A stretch of DNA of 64,000 nt from SXRF01 sp039808985. Its GTDB lineage: Bacteria > Pseudomonadota > Alphaproteobacteria > Rickettsiales > SXRF01. Made by a program: the position numbers and the translations under genes. The stretch is taken from contig JBDHUC010000009.1 in the NCBI GenBank assembly GCA_039808985.1, positions 1-64,000 of the forward strand, in the 5' to 3' direction. The notes beneath the pieces are model-generated. The model made no database searches. It saw nothing but the letters and a program-made list of their open reading frames with translations, and was not told the DNA's origin. Positions 1 to 8,671 of this stretch are shown here, piece after piece (position 1 is the stretch's first letter; the number at the start of each line of letters is the position of its first letter).

Positions 1-580
1 CGCTTAAATGCTCAAAAAGCGCTTCTATATTTTCTACCCGTCCTATTGCACGACCGGAAGGCGAATGATCCGTTATCAATCTCATTGCAGGATCTACGAT
101 GATAATTCTTGAGCAATCTAACCTTGAGTTGGGTCTACAAGGATTATAGCGATTATCTTTTACAATAGAAATTTGAGGGTTTATGCGCAGACCACAAGTT
201 ATTTTGCCTAGCACCTTTTCTTTAGCTCGTTGCCACTGAGAAATAGAATTAAATGCAATGCCATCACACAAGGAAACTAATGCATCTATTTCATCATCAC
301 GTAATCCAGGACTCGTTAAATGTATTTTTCCACTATTTCCGAGTGTCTCCCTAGCCAGCCGTGCCTCAAATAAGGAGCTAACTGCAAAGCCATCTGTGTG
401 ATCTTTTAAAATAAATAGAGCAGAGGGGATACTAAAAGGTTTGAGAGGGTAAAAAAACAATGCCTCAGCTTCTTGAGCTGCCTTTTTTAGGAATTCAGCT
501 TTTTGGCAAATAGCTGCTTCATTATATATAAAAGCAGGAGTATTTAGATTTCTATTAAAATACTGGTTTATATCAGTCAT
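1..580 (-). CDS. PLP-dependent decarboxylase, NspC-like (carboxynorspermidine/carboxyspermidine decarboxylase family), partial
   Basis: Open from an ATG at 580 to the window edge (193 codons, no stop), so the C-terminus is missing. Residues 14-155 follow the fold-type III PLP barrel of NspC: a TPAFIYNE start, YPLKPFS (Lys47 is the expected Schiff-base lysine), SSLFEARLARE, HLTSPGLRDDEID, FNSISQWQR, GLRINP and RYNPCRPNSRL. In known enzymes this family removes CO2 from carboxy(nor)spermidine in polyamine synthesis. After residue 155 similarity becomes hard to follow. The start overlaps the HNH gene stop by 8 nt, so the three genes 2737 to <1 form one operon. A biosynthetic enzyme coupled to a Septu-like nuclease is unusual. 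Its role here could be polyamine metabolism or an effector function; that part is inference. Confidence 0.65.
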   Translation of the reverse strand, partial: MTDINQYFNRNLNTPAFIYNEAAICQKAEFLKKAAQEAEALFFYPLKPFSIPSALFILKDHTDGFAVSSLFEARLARETLGNSGKIHLTSPGLRDDEIDALVSLCDGIAFNSISQWQRAKEKVLGKITCGLRINPQISIVKDNRYNPCRPNSRLDCSRIIIVDPAMRLITDHSPSGRAIGRVENIEALFEHLS

Positions 581-1355
581 TTGCAACGTACATTCCTAAA
601 CCCGCATCTTGAAAATACCATCTTCTTGCACCTGCATACTGTTTATTGGCCTGAGTTGCGGCTTTAATCTGATTAGCAAGCTCATCAATAATGACTTGAT
701 TCCCATTTTCTCTGGCGCAAATCATTCGAATTTTTAGACTTTCTAATAAGTTTATATTTTCTGCCCGCGATGCATTGAGATCGTCATCTCTTAAGCCACA
801 AATTTTGATGGTATTATAGCCTCTGTCATCAGCATCAATACCTACGGCAATTACAACCGGATATGTTCCGTTTTTATACACATACCCTATAAAATTTGAT
901 GGGTCTTCAACTGAAGGATCAATAAGCATAGGCTGTTCGTGTGCTAAATTAGATCGCTCATTTTTTGCGCGTTTTTTGTTCTTTAGCGGAAATTGAGTAC
1001 CTTTATGATCTGAATTGCATACCTTACAGGCTAAAAACATATTATCTGTGTCATATGCTAACCACCAATATCCGGTATGAAGTTCGCCCTTTATTCCTGC
1101 CTTAGGGCGAAAATGCTCCACATCTAATAACCGTTTAGCTCGATGAATTGTTTCACAATATGCACATTTCTTATGATTAAGTTCGAATAAATCTTCTTTA
1201 ATCGCAGTCCATAAATTTGGAAAATCTAATTCACTATTCAGCTTCTCTTTTGCCCTCACCTTTTTTCTAACCGCCTTTTTAATTGCCTCAATTTTTGCAG
1301 CAGTTTGAACATTGTCTAATTTTGTTGGCTTACTAAGTTTTTTTACAGGAATCAT
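573..1355 (-). CDS. ptuB: HNH endonuclease, PtuB/TIGR02646-like
   Basis: 260 aa. The core carries the HNH zinc-finger layout of PtuB-type nucleases: CAYCE (Cys64, Cys67), a DVEHFRPK block with catalytic His81, GYWWLAYDTDNMFLAC, then CKVCNSDHKGTQFPL (Cys110, Cys113, Asn114). This is the signature of the nuclease partner in Septu systems and in retrons that use PtuAB. It should cut DNA or RNA when released or triggered by its ATPase partner. The start ATG overlaps the ATPase stop in an ATGA junction (1352-1355), which implies translational coupling and fixes the start. No reverse transcriptase is visible upstream, so a retron arrangement is unlikely. The C-terminal 100 residues show no further motif I recognise. 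Confidence 0.8.
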   Translation of the reverse strand: MIPVKKLSKPTKLDNVQTAAKIEAIKKAVRKKVRAKEKLNSELDFPNLWTAIKEDLFELNHKKCAYCETIHRAKRLLDVEHFRPKAGIKGELHTGYWWLAYDTDNMFLACKVCNSDHKGTQFPLKNKKRAKNERSNLAHEQPMLIDPSVEDPSNFIGYVYKNGTYPVVIAVGIDADDRGYNTIKICGLRDDDLNASRAENINLLESLKIRMICARENGNQVIIDELANQIKAATQANKQYAGARRWYFQDAGLGMYVAND

Positions 1356-2737
1356 AAAATAGGTTTCTTAGTTAAAAGCATTTTTTCCATTTTTTTAGTA
1401 GTCTGCATCATTTGAAGTTCAATTTTTCTGTCATCTTCTCTTTCAGCCACTAAAGGTGCCGAACGTCTCAATTCTAGCTCTAAACGTACATATTCTTTTT
1501 TATCTTGAGGACTTAATTTTCCATCGATCTCTTTCATTACCAGAGTTCGATATTTATTCACTTTGGCCTGAAGGCTAATGGGCAATGTTGTTTCTAAATC
1601 AAAATAATCTACCAAAATTTGATCTGCGCGGAGACCGTGAGGCACAGGCATTTCTTTAATGCATGGTTTTTCATCTTTGTCCTTATAAACACTATATATT
1701 TTATAAGCCTCCTTACTATTAATGGTAACATCAGCCGTACCAGCTACACACAACGGAGAATGAGTGCTCATAATAAATTGAATATTGGGAAACTTTTCAC
1801 TTAGATTATTTATAATCTGACGCTGTAATTTGGGGTGCAAATGTTGCTCAATTTCGTCAATAATAACAATCCCAAAAATGGTTTGTAATTTGCCGTCCTC
1901 TTCGAGCTGTATACCTCGCCATTCACGTTCTTCTCCACGACCTTTTGCATCATAACTTTGCAATAACAGGTACCATACCACCAGATCTAAGACGACTTTT
2001 GCTACCGCTTTATGTCCATCTCCTAATGCATTTAATTCAATAAATTTATTTTTCTCTTTTAAAAAAATTCCATTGGGCTCTAATATAATTTTGGCATTTG
2101 GACTCAACCCAAGAACGCCCTTAAGCAAGTTAGATATACGTTGACTAATATTATTTGCTAAACGCTTCCCACCCTTTTTTTCAGCTGCAGCAATAAGTCG
2201 TCTCCAAGCAAGCTCTGGATCTTGCAAGGGAGCATCATATTTAAATAGTGGATAAACTGCATCTGGTGCAAAATATTCTGAGAATTTTGCGGTAGCTGTT
2301 GTGCGCAACCCAGCCCCATAAGCTACTACAAAAATCTTATGCCAAGGAAATTGTGTATACTTTACTGGTGTTTTCTTAAGTCCTTTTGCACATAATTGCT
2401 CAACGCTTTCAATAATAGATTTTTCCCATTCAGAAACTTTGGTTTTTATCGTCCAAGTGATTCGAGTTTCCTCGTCGTGCATTTCAATATCAATAAGCGC
2501 AATTGGTTTTTTGGCACCTTTTCTTACAAAATTACCTTCTAATTCTCGAAGCAAAGAGGCCGCGCTATCACGATCACATAATCCCATAGCAATGGAGCGC
2601 AAAATAGCAGATTTCCCACTACCATTATTTCCTGCAATTAACAAAGAAGTGCCTGGCTGACCAAAATCGATTTCAGCTTTTTCAAAGCAACGAATATTAT
2701 TTATTATTATTTTTTTGATATACATCATAACAGACAT
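1352..2737 (-). CDS. ptuA: AAA/ABC-type ATPase, PtuA-like (OLD family)
   Basis: 461 aa with a split ABC-type ATPase: Walker A GNNGSGKS at residues 36-43, a signature-like ALGDGHKA near 237, Walker B and catalytic acid in IVIIDEIEQHLHP (Asp294, Glu295), and the switch histidine in STHSPL (His326). The C-terminal GLRADQILVDYFDLET matches the tail seen in PtuA-like proteins. In Septu, this ATPase assembles with the HNH protein and controls its nuclease. First gene of the operon with ptuB (ATGA overlap) and the NspC-like gene. ATGs at codons 1, 4 and 5 are all possible starts, and no clear Shine-Dalgarno discriminates them. Noncoding DNA follows upstream to 2967, where I see no retron RT or msr/msd. 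Confidence 0.8.
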   Translation of the reverse strand: MSVMMYIKKIIINNIRCFEKAEIDFGQPGTSLLIAGNNGSGKSAILRSIAMGLCDRDSAASLLRELEGNFVRKGAKKPIALIDIEMHDEETRITWTIKTKVSEWEKSIIESVEQLCAKGLKKTPVKYTQFPWHKIFVVAYGAGLRTTATAKFSEYFAPDAVYPLFKYDAPLQDPELAWRRLIAAAEKKGGKRLANNISQRISNLLKGVLGLSPNAKIILEPNGIFLKEKNKFIELNALGDGHKAVAKVVLDLVVWYLLLQSYDAKGRGEEREWRGIQLEEDGKLQTIFGIVIIDEIEQHLHPKLQRQIINNLSEKFPNIQFIMSTHSPLCVAGTADVTINSKEAYKIYSVYKDKDEKPCIKEMPVPHGLRADQILVDYFDLETTLPISLQAKVNKYRTLVMKEIDGKLSPQDKKEYVRLELELRRSAPLVAEREDDRKIELQMMQTTKKMEKMLLTKKPIL

Positions 2738-2967
2738 GGATTTGATTATTAAAAAGTATTACTACTTCCAATTGAATCTCTAGTCACGATTTTTTAAGGA
2801 TATAGCACTTATATTTCTTTAATAGACTGTATTAATTACTCTTTGCCTGTTGCACCTCCAGCTTTCTGCTAGCGTATCTGTGCCATTATATGCCTTTCAA
2901 AAGCTCCATCCTCTAAAGGTATAGCGGGAAATAAATTGCCCGCAATACCGCGCAGCTTAACCTACCT

Positions 2968-3351
2968 TTACCTACCATAGATAAAGGTAAATTTATGTCC
3001 ATCCGACAGTGTGCCGAAGCCGTTGCCATTATGGACAGTGCCACTATAGAAAAAGTTGCCGCTGCGGCCATCGCTACAGTTGAGAATGCCCTGTGAGGAT
3101 ACTCCAGATGATGCAAAGGCAACCTTTGACGTAAACTGGCTTGTGCAGGTAACGGCACTGTCCATAGTAATTGATAGGCTGCCTTGCCCGAAAATATCGC
3201 CAGTAGCAGTTCCGATGAAACGCTCATTGGTTTGCTGCACCGAGCCGCTGACTGGTAAACTTTGGGAACAGGCTGTCAACCAAAGGCAGGAAATAGTTGC
3301 GATAGCTTTTTTCATAACTATTTGTTTCTGTATTATTTCATATTTGCTCAT
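2968..3351 (-). CDS. Small putative lipoprotein, unknown function
   Basis: 127 aa. A lipobox (LTAC) follows a short hydrophobic stretch beginning MKKAIATISCLW, so export and lipidation at that cysteine are likely. The mature part is rich in Gly, Ser and Thr with repeated GxG patterns (GTATGDIFGQGSLS, GNFFYSGTVHNGNGFGTLSDG) suggestive of a small beta-rich domain. I chose the ATG at 3351 because AGGAG lies 7 nt upstream; an ATG at 3357 is too close to it, and the one at 3315 would give the most classical signal peptide. The gene follows the larger lipoprotein gene by only 10 nt, the SD overlapping that stop codon, so the two form an operon. No family recognised. Confidence 0.6.
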   Translation of the reverse strand: MSKYEIIQKQIVMKKAIATISCLWLTACSQSLPVSGSVQQTNERFIGTATGDIFGQGSLSITMDSAVTCTSQFTSKVAFASSGVSSQGILNCSDGRSGNFFYSGTVHNGNGFGTLSDGHKFTFIYGR

Positions 3352-3361
3352 TTTCATTCTC

Positions 3362-4132
3362 CTAGCGGTTTGTGTAGCATGTTGTTTTTCCGTAATAGGT
3401 ACTGCATTCGGTTTTAATATCTTGCGAGAGTGGAATATAGGTCTGTCGCTGGCGTTGTTCCTGCATGTGATTTTGGAGAATACCTAACACCCCCTGTGTC
3501 ATTGCCGCCGACCTGGCGGATTCGTACTGCTGTTGCTGCACCTGATTCTGGTATGCCTGTTGCGCCCATGCCGCTTTCTGACCTTGTATATGTGCGATGG
3601 TAGTGTTTTCGGCTTCCATCAGCTTATCCCAGCTTCGCTTTACCAAAACATTTTTTTCATCTGTGCTGATTTCCTTCTTGTCCAATTTTACCGCAATAAG
3701 TAGTATATCAGTCCGAAATTCCTTGAGGGCAGACTGATTATTAAAATGAGGAGCGAGATATTTTACACTCGCTTTGTCAACGCATTGACCACGTTCATAA
3801 TTAGTTTTCAGTTTTTTGGACTCAAAAAGCTTTTTACACCGCTCTACCGCATCCAGCCAGAGTGTCCCGTCTTTATCGACTGGGGTTTCTTTGTTAGCAA
3901 CGACATCAGAACCGTTAGATTTTCTCCATACAAACCATTGGCTTTCCATGCAGTCAAAAAACGCTTTGGACTGTTCATCGTACCCCCCATTCAAACATTC
4001 TTGCCTAAAGCGCGTTGCAGGAGAATCACTAGCTTGAGGAGCATAAGCAGCAGAGGAAGTGGCATCGTCATTTTGCGATTTGCAGCCACTCAGCGCAATA
4101 AGTGCGATAATCGTAATAGTTTTTATATCCAT
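3362..4132 (-). CDS. Putative lipoprotein with Gln-rich C-terminal half, unknown function
   Basis: 256 aa. The N-terminus MDIKTITIIALIALSGCKS is a lipoprotein signal with lipobox LSGC. The mature part holds several paired cysteines (ECLNGGYDEQSKAFFDCM, ERCKK, GQCVDK and, near the end, ECSTYYGKTTCYTNR) and a long helical Gln/Ala-rich region near residues 180-235 that could form a coiled coil. Cysteine pairing fits an oxidising envelope location. It is the first gene of a two-lipoprotein operon placed between the structured leader region and the ptuA operon. Lipoprotein cargo on P4-like islands sometimes serves superinfection exclusion, but nothing in the sequence proves that here. Confidence 0.65.
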   Translation of the reverse strand: MDIKTITIIALIALSGCKSQNDDATSSAAYAPQASDSPATRFRQECLNGGYDEQSKAFFDCMESQWFVWRKSNGSDVVANKETPVDKDGTLWLDAVERCKKLFESKKLKTNYERGQCVDKASVKYLAPHFNNQSALKEFRTDILLIAVKLDKKEISTDEKNVLVKRSWDKLMEAENTTIAHIQGQKAAWAQQAYQNQVQQQQYESARSAAMTQGVLGILQNHMQEQRQRQTYIPLSQDIKTECSTYYGKTTCYTNR

Positions 4133-4138
4133 GGAAAA

Positions 4139-4376
4139 CTCCCCGCCTTATAATTTGGCCAGCAATGGGCTGGTGACCGGGAGTTAGTAACCGTAACGAG
4201 ACGGCGCGACAATTTTTGGCCGCGAGGCTTGGACATGATTGCCGCCTCCCGGCCATAAGGCTCGGAAAGGCAGCACACGTTTCGGCTGTGCGAATTACCG
4301 CTCGTTAAGGGGTTACTAAGCCCCAGAGCAACAACACGTTGCTCCGATAGAGACAATACGGTTAAGCCGTTTATAA
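4139..4376 (-). ncRNA. Candidate structured leader or C4-like antisense RNA of the satellite element
   Basis: This 240-bp gap upstream of the lipoprotein operon is packed with hairpins and short complementary motifs. Clear ones are a perfect 7-bp stem at 4326-4344 (GAGCAAC with GTTGCTC, 5-nt loop), a 5-bp stem at 4273-4291 (GCACA with TGTGC), and on the minus strand a GGGG-CCCC hairpin around CTTAGTAA. A related GTTACTAACTCCC lies further downstream. P4 and P1 phages use compact antisense RNAs (CI, C4) of this kind in the leader of the replication operon. Overlapping ORFs here have no SD and look spurious. RNA identity is inference; a covariance-model search would decide. Confidence 0.4.
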
Positions 4377-4564
4377 TTCAAGAGAAATGCTGCTGGAATA
4401 GACAGTGAAGTTTATTTGTTTTCAAATATTTGAGAAAATGCGCTGTTTTTTATATCTTAACACCACGCTAAAAATTTCTTATTGAGATATGTATGTTACA
4501 CCAAATGCAAAGTACAAATGCGCCGCCTTTACATAATTTCATAATAAATAACAAATACATGATG

Positions 4565-4861
4565 CTAAAATCGAGATAATTTTCCAAGAGCGCGGATTGC
4601 TTCCATGATGCGCTTGTCGAGCGGTAACTGCTTCCGGCGATGGCGCGGGCAACGCTTATGAAGCCAAAATACTGAAAGCCGGGATTCATCTACAAAGGGA
4701 GCGCCGCACCGGCTGCATCGCGTAAACCAATAAAGTATTAGTGCGCCGCTTTCATCAACATCTGCCTCGATAAACCAATACGACCAATCCTTGACGATCA
4801 TGCAATAGCCATACTTCGGCGGCTCACTAAAAGCAGCGCGGGGAATCCTTGGTCGTGGCAT
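4565..4861 (-). CDS. Small zinc-ribbon protein, unknown function
   Basis: 98 aa. Contains a probable zinc-binding knuckle formed by CSRCGAPF and, 22 residues later, KRCPRHRR, i.e. CxxC plus a C/H pair. The N-terminus is proline- and arginine-rich (MPRPRIPRAAF) and the middle is aromatic (DWSYWFIEADVD). It lies 142 bp downstream of the primase gene on the same strand, a place where satellite elements carry small accessory DNA-binding proteins. No catalytic motif is visible and no family name can be assigned. Coding status rests on the zinc-ligand pattern and lack of a competing ORF. Confidence 0.5.
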   Translation of the reverse strand: MPRPRIPRAAFSEPPKYGYCMIVKDWSYWFIEADVDESGALILYWFTRCSRCGAPFVDESRLSVFWLHKRCPRHRRKQLPLDKRIMEAIRALGKLSRF

Positions 4862-5003
4862 TTTTTCTCTTCAATATATATACTTCTGTTAGCTTAGTTA
4901 ATTATGTTAGGTATTTTCTAAAACTACTTTACATAGATAATTATAGAGATATTTCATAAAACACTTAACTATCGCACTTACCTAACATTGCGCCTGCAAA
5001 GAT

Positions 5004-7649
5004 TTAAAAAATATCCGATGTATCGATAAGCTTCAGCTTGAATACCCGCGCGACATTCCCTGCACCCGGCTTAACGACATAGCCACGCACCCGAAGCTGC
5101 TCATTAAATTTTTTGCTCCCCAAAGGCCACATACCCTCTCTTTGGCACCATACTTTATAGCGATTAAATACCGCCTTCACTTCCTCAGAGGCAGCATCAT
5201 CTTTAATAGTCTCCTGCTCAAGAAAATGTCCGATAGCATCCATATCACCGCGATATTGTGCCGCTGCTTCCACTACTGATGCAGGAGGAGCCAAACCAAT
5301 TTTGAAATATTGCTGCAATCCTTCCAACGCCCAATTCAATATACCGGAAAGCTCAGGATATAAACATTCTTCCCGAAAACGTGTTTTTTTCTCTGCGGCG
5401 CTTATCACCATTTTGCTCTCAATATAATGAATCCGTCTCCAAATGCCTTCATCCGATCCGTATATCATTGGCCTATGATTAGTGGTCAGTACCGTTTTGT
5501 GCGTTGGTATGAAATCAAAGTATCCTTTATACATATCGCGCGCAGTGATAGACTCATTGCTGGTTAGGTATTTTACGCGCTGTTCATTAAGCTTTTGGTT
5601 CTCTTGACTCTCGCTCACTACCACTAAACGCTTGCTATGCAAGCGAGCTATTTCAGGCGTAGGGCCACTACCCTGCTTTCTCTCCATCATCAAGGCAGCA
5701 TCGGCAGTAATGGCATAATCCCCAAGTAAGGCACGTTGCGTTTCCCTGTCCGTTGTCTTACCATTCTGTCCTCCACCGCACATGATAAAAAATGCTTCTT
5801 CTTCCACTGAGCCTGTGAGAATATAGCCCCAGCGGCGCTGATGGTATGCAGCGAGCTCTTTATCGCCACAGGTATATTTATCCATGAAATTTAGCCAATT
5901 CGGACATTCCGCATCGGGATCGTAAACCACACCCGCTTGCATTGTAATATAATCCTCACGCCGTGCTTCTCGAAAATGGCAATTTTTTAATTCAATAACG
6001 CCGTTTTTTACGCCAAGCAGCCATGGGTCGGCATTTAGTTTAGCTACAGGCAACACCACATCTTGCTCCGATTGTGCGAGACGTACCATAGCCGCAATTT
6101 TATAAGCATTTTGGCTATTCAATGCGTGTTTTATTGCCCGCTCACGGGTCTCATCCTTCTTTTTTGCAGCATCTTGAAGCATTGCCTCAAGCGTTTCTTT
6201 TGCAAGACGCTCAATTTCACCATCACTGTCGGAGTACCAGTTTTTATTGTTCCAAACATACCATTGACGTTTTTCATGAACGTAACGGATTTTGTCACCG
6301 TGCCGCACAACTAATCGTTTTGCGTTACCTAAATCAGTAGCCTTAAATTGGCTTCTCTTAAGCTCTACCCTCTGTTTAGTACTATCTTCCGCATCGCAAG
6401 CATCGAATTCATCGGCAGCATGGATAGATTTTAAATAATAGCGCATACCGCCATGTGCGTGCGAATAGATATGCGGCGTACTTGTATTTTTGAGTACAGC
6501 GATTGCAATACGTGAATCATTACCGTAAGTAGGTTCTATTGGATCGGCAAACCGCTTTCCATCCCATTTATCAGGGTTTGCAAGAATCTCTGCCACTGTT
6601 ACCTCGCCGCCGTCTTGCGGATAGAGCACTAAGCTTGGTGGTAATACGGTTCCATCCTCTGCGGCTTTGTGGAATTCTTCGCGGTAAGATGCAACAACTT
6701 CGGGGTCATCTTCCTTTCCTTTACGCTTAGCAGATTCCTGAGCACGACTTTCAGCCCAGTTTTCCTGTTTTTCCCGTGCCTCAGGCATTTTTTGTTTTTT
6801 GGCTTCTTCTTTAAGCCGAATAACCTGCGCATGTTCTTCCTCGGTCAAAGGAGGAATGGATGATGAAGCTATCCAGCTTTCTTCTCCTAAAATATCATCC
6901 AATTCACCTGGTGAAATGTAAGGCTCAGAAAAACGCTGAATCAGTCCTTTAGCGCAATCAGCTTGGCCAAATATTAAGCGTTCAGGCTGCCAAACGGCGG
7001 TATCGACAATAGTGCGCTCAAGCATTCTACCGTTAGATGTGAGGGCGATACGACCATGCCCTGCCAGCCATAATCGATTAGCAATAATCTGTCCAATCTC
7101 AGGAATTGCTTTTGCATCCTTTACAGCAGCAAAAACGTGCTGGCCACGTATGCCGCGTAATTCTTTTCCATCTTCGTTATAAATGCAACTGGAAACGCTA
7201 GGTTTAACGACTAGTGCTACCTTACGCAACGCGGGGATAACTTTTCGTAACAACTCTACTAATGCCTCTGCACTCAGGGCAGGTGCTTCAGTTGGAGGAT
7301 CGTAATCAAGAAAAAGACCACCTGCATCATCCGGCCAATGAAAATTATCCCGTGTGCGCGTTACCATTACCGCATCTTCCGTATAATTTTCTGCTTCTTT
7401 ACGGGAACGCACTAAGGCCATTTTATGTTCACAGATGCCAAAAGAAATCGCCATAAACGGAGGCAACTTCATTATGAAAACACACATTTCCTCTAGAGAG
7501 GCAAATGTTGCTAGTTTTACTTGCCCACGTGAAAGCTCCGCAGCGGCAGATTTTATCAGTTCTCCATCGGTGGTGAGTATGAAATGTTTGCTCAGTGTTT
7601 TACGATAAGAATTTTCAAAAACGCTAAGTTTAATAATTTTATTAGACAT
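5004..7649 (-). CDS. Phage/plasmid primase-helicase, D5/P4 family
   Basis: 881 aa. The C-terminal half is a superfamily 3 helicase of the D5/P4 alpha type: Walker A CGGGQNGKTT near residues 625-633, a Walker B-like RLVVVSES, a lysine-rich NEQRVKYLTSNESITARD segment, sensor TTNHRP near 722 and the IWRRIHYI arginine finger region. The N-terminal part shows GLFLDYDPP (a DxD pair near 114-116) and RGQHVFA, compatible with an archaeo-eukaryotic primase-polymerase domain, and the centre is a charged linker. It would initiate replication of the excised element. The start at 7649 is chosen because GGAG lies 6 nt upstream; an in-frame ATG at 7694 has no such signal. Confidence 0.85.
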   Translation of the reverse strand: MSNKIIKLSVFENSYRKTLSKHFILTTDGELIKSAAAELSRGQVKLATFASLEEMCVFIMKLPPFMAISFGICEHKMALVRSRKEAENYTEDAVMVTRTRDNFHWPDDAGGLFLDYDPPTEAPALSAEALVELLRKVIPALRKVALVVKPSVSSCIYNEDGKELRGIRGQHVFAAVKDAKAIPEIGQIIANRLWLAGHGRIALTSNGRMLERTIVDTAVWQPERLIFGQADCAKGLIQRFSEPYISPGELDDILGEESWIASSSIPPLTEEEHAQVIRLKEEAKKQKMPEAREKQENWAESRAQESAKRKGKEDDPEVVASYREEFHKAAEDGTVLPPSLVLYPQDGGEVTVAEILANPDKWDGKRFADPIEPTYGNDSRIAIAVLKNTSTPHIYSHAHGGMRYYLKSIHAADEFDACDAEDSTKQRVELKRSQFKATDLGNAKRLVVRHGDKIRYVHEKRQWYVWNNKNWYSDSDGEIERLAKETLEAMLQDAAKKKDETRERAIKHALNSQNAYKIAAMVRLAQSEQDVVLPVAKLNADPWLLGVKNGVIELKNCHFREARREDYITMQAGVVYDPDAECPNWLNFMDKYTCGDKELAAYHQRRWGYILTGSVEEEAFFIMCGGGQNGKTTDRETQRALLGDYAITADAALMMERKQGSGPTPEIARLHSKRLVVVSESQENQKLNEQRVKYLTSNESITARDMYKGYFDFIPTHKTVLTTNHRPMIYGSDEGIWRRIHYIESKMVISAAEKKTRFREECLYPELSGILNWALEGLQQYFKIGLAPPASVVEAAAQYRGDMDAIGHFLEQETIKDDAASEEVKAVFNRYKVWCQREGMWPLGSKKFNEQLRVRGYVVKPGAGNVARVFKLKLIDTSDIF

Positions 7650-7743
7650 TGTTATCTCCAGCTTCCGAGAGCAACACAGAAATTGGCATCGCATATGTTA
7701 GTTAATAGAATACTGGTATCCAACTTGGTTTTCATTCGCCACC

Positions 7744-7926
7744 TCACTTGCTGCGAGGGCGAGATTCAAGCCAATGGTCGATTTCATCTTCCAGCCAGCC
7801 GACACTTCGAGTGGATAATTTGATAGGGCGTGGAAATTCACCACGTGTTATTTGGCGGTAAATGGTTGCTTTTGATTCCCCCACCTTGGTTGTCAAAGCG
7901 GACATCCGTAATATGTGTTTTGCCAT
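7744..7926 (-). CDS. AlpA-family phage transcriptional regulator / excisionase-like protein
   Basis: 60 aa, a typical AlpA length. It is a single winged helix-turn-helix: ATIYRQITRGEFPRPIKL is the recognition helix plus wing, followed by SVGWLEDEIDHWLESR, the hallmark of the family. AlpA proteins in P4-like elements activate int or act as excision factors. It lies 94 bp upstream of the primase gene and downstream of the int-associated gene on the same strand, the expected place for the switch between integrated and replicating states. Confidence 0.85.
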   Translation of the reverse strand: MAKHILRMSALTTKVGESKATIYRQITRGEFPRPIKLSTRSVGWLEDEIDHWLESRPRSK

Positions 7927-8017
7927 ATAGCCTCCTGCATCTTGTTGATGTCTAAGGATGCCAATTAGGACATTAAAATGTCAGAGCATAATTATCACAA
8001 GATTTTGCAACCTAATT

Positions 8018-8671
8018 TTACTCCCCCTGTTTTCTTTGTTTTTCAAATGCTACGGCATTGCGTAGAATAAGATGGGAGAACTTAATCCTAGTATAGTGGT
8101 GCATGGCAAGGCAGACCATATCAAACGGACTAGGATAGCCTTTATCTGCGCTTCCCCATTCTTTTTCATCGTATTTTCCATACGCCCGGAACTGAGCATT
8201 ATGTGTTGGTTCCTTGCCAAGAATTTCCGTAAATCCCGTGGCAACCATACGGGCAATTTTGCGTGCTGCGGTAGCATCCGCCCCCGTTGCCTTGTGAGTC
8301 GGAAATATTTTACCAACCGCTTCTAAAGCTTGTATAACGCTTTCAATAGCTTTTTTGTCAGGTTCCCTATTGATTAACAACGCATGCTTGAGATTCAGAG
8401 AAAAGTTTTTGTGTTTTGCGTAACGCAAATTAATATAATCCTGTAGCGCTGCAAGTGCTGTATTGGCACCATTCGCAAGAGCAATGACATCATCCCGCGA
8501 TTGTGCTAGGTCAACTGCAAAACATTGTCTATCTCTCGCTTTTAATATGATCTGCTGTGCAAAGGATAATTTCTTTCTATTGTTAATATGCTCAAATTTT
8601 TTGAGTGCATTGATAATCTCATTTATAGCAATTTCCTCAGCATTTTCAGCTTGTTTACGCTGCTTTGGCAT
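8018..8671 (-). CDS. Hypothetical protein overlapping the integrase gene
   Basis: 217 aa, mainly predicted alpha-helical, basic N-terminus (MPKQRKQAENAEE). I see no catalytic motif. The ATG at 8671 has AAGG 8 nt upstream and overlaps the 3' end of int by 17 nt; a TTG at 8695 in the same frame is weaker. The overlap implies coupled translation with int. Proteins of this size and position recur in alphaproteobacterial islands, but I cannot name a family. Confidence 0.55.
   Translation of the reverse strand: MPKQRKQAENAEEIAINEIINALKKFEHINNRKKLSFAQQIILKARDRQCFAVDLAQSRDDVIALANGANTALAALQDYINLRYAKHKNFSLNLKHALLINREPDKKAIESVIQALEAVGKIFPTHKATGADATAARKIARMVATGFTEILGKEPTHNAQFRAYGKYDEKEWGSADKGYPSPFDMVCLAMHHYTRIKFSHLILRNAVAFEKQRKQGE

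Noticed and set aside
4068..4356. Short ORFs over the structured region
   Set aside because: They overlap each other in different frames, have no SD, and their sequence follows the hairpins, so they are likely chance ORFs.
2738..4564. Retron components (reverse transcriptase, msr/msd) to go with the PtuAB pair
   Set aside because: No RT-like ORF with a YxDD motif on either strand, and the structured region at 4139-4376 belongs next to the lipoproteins, separated from ptuA by two genes.
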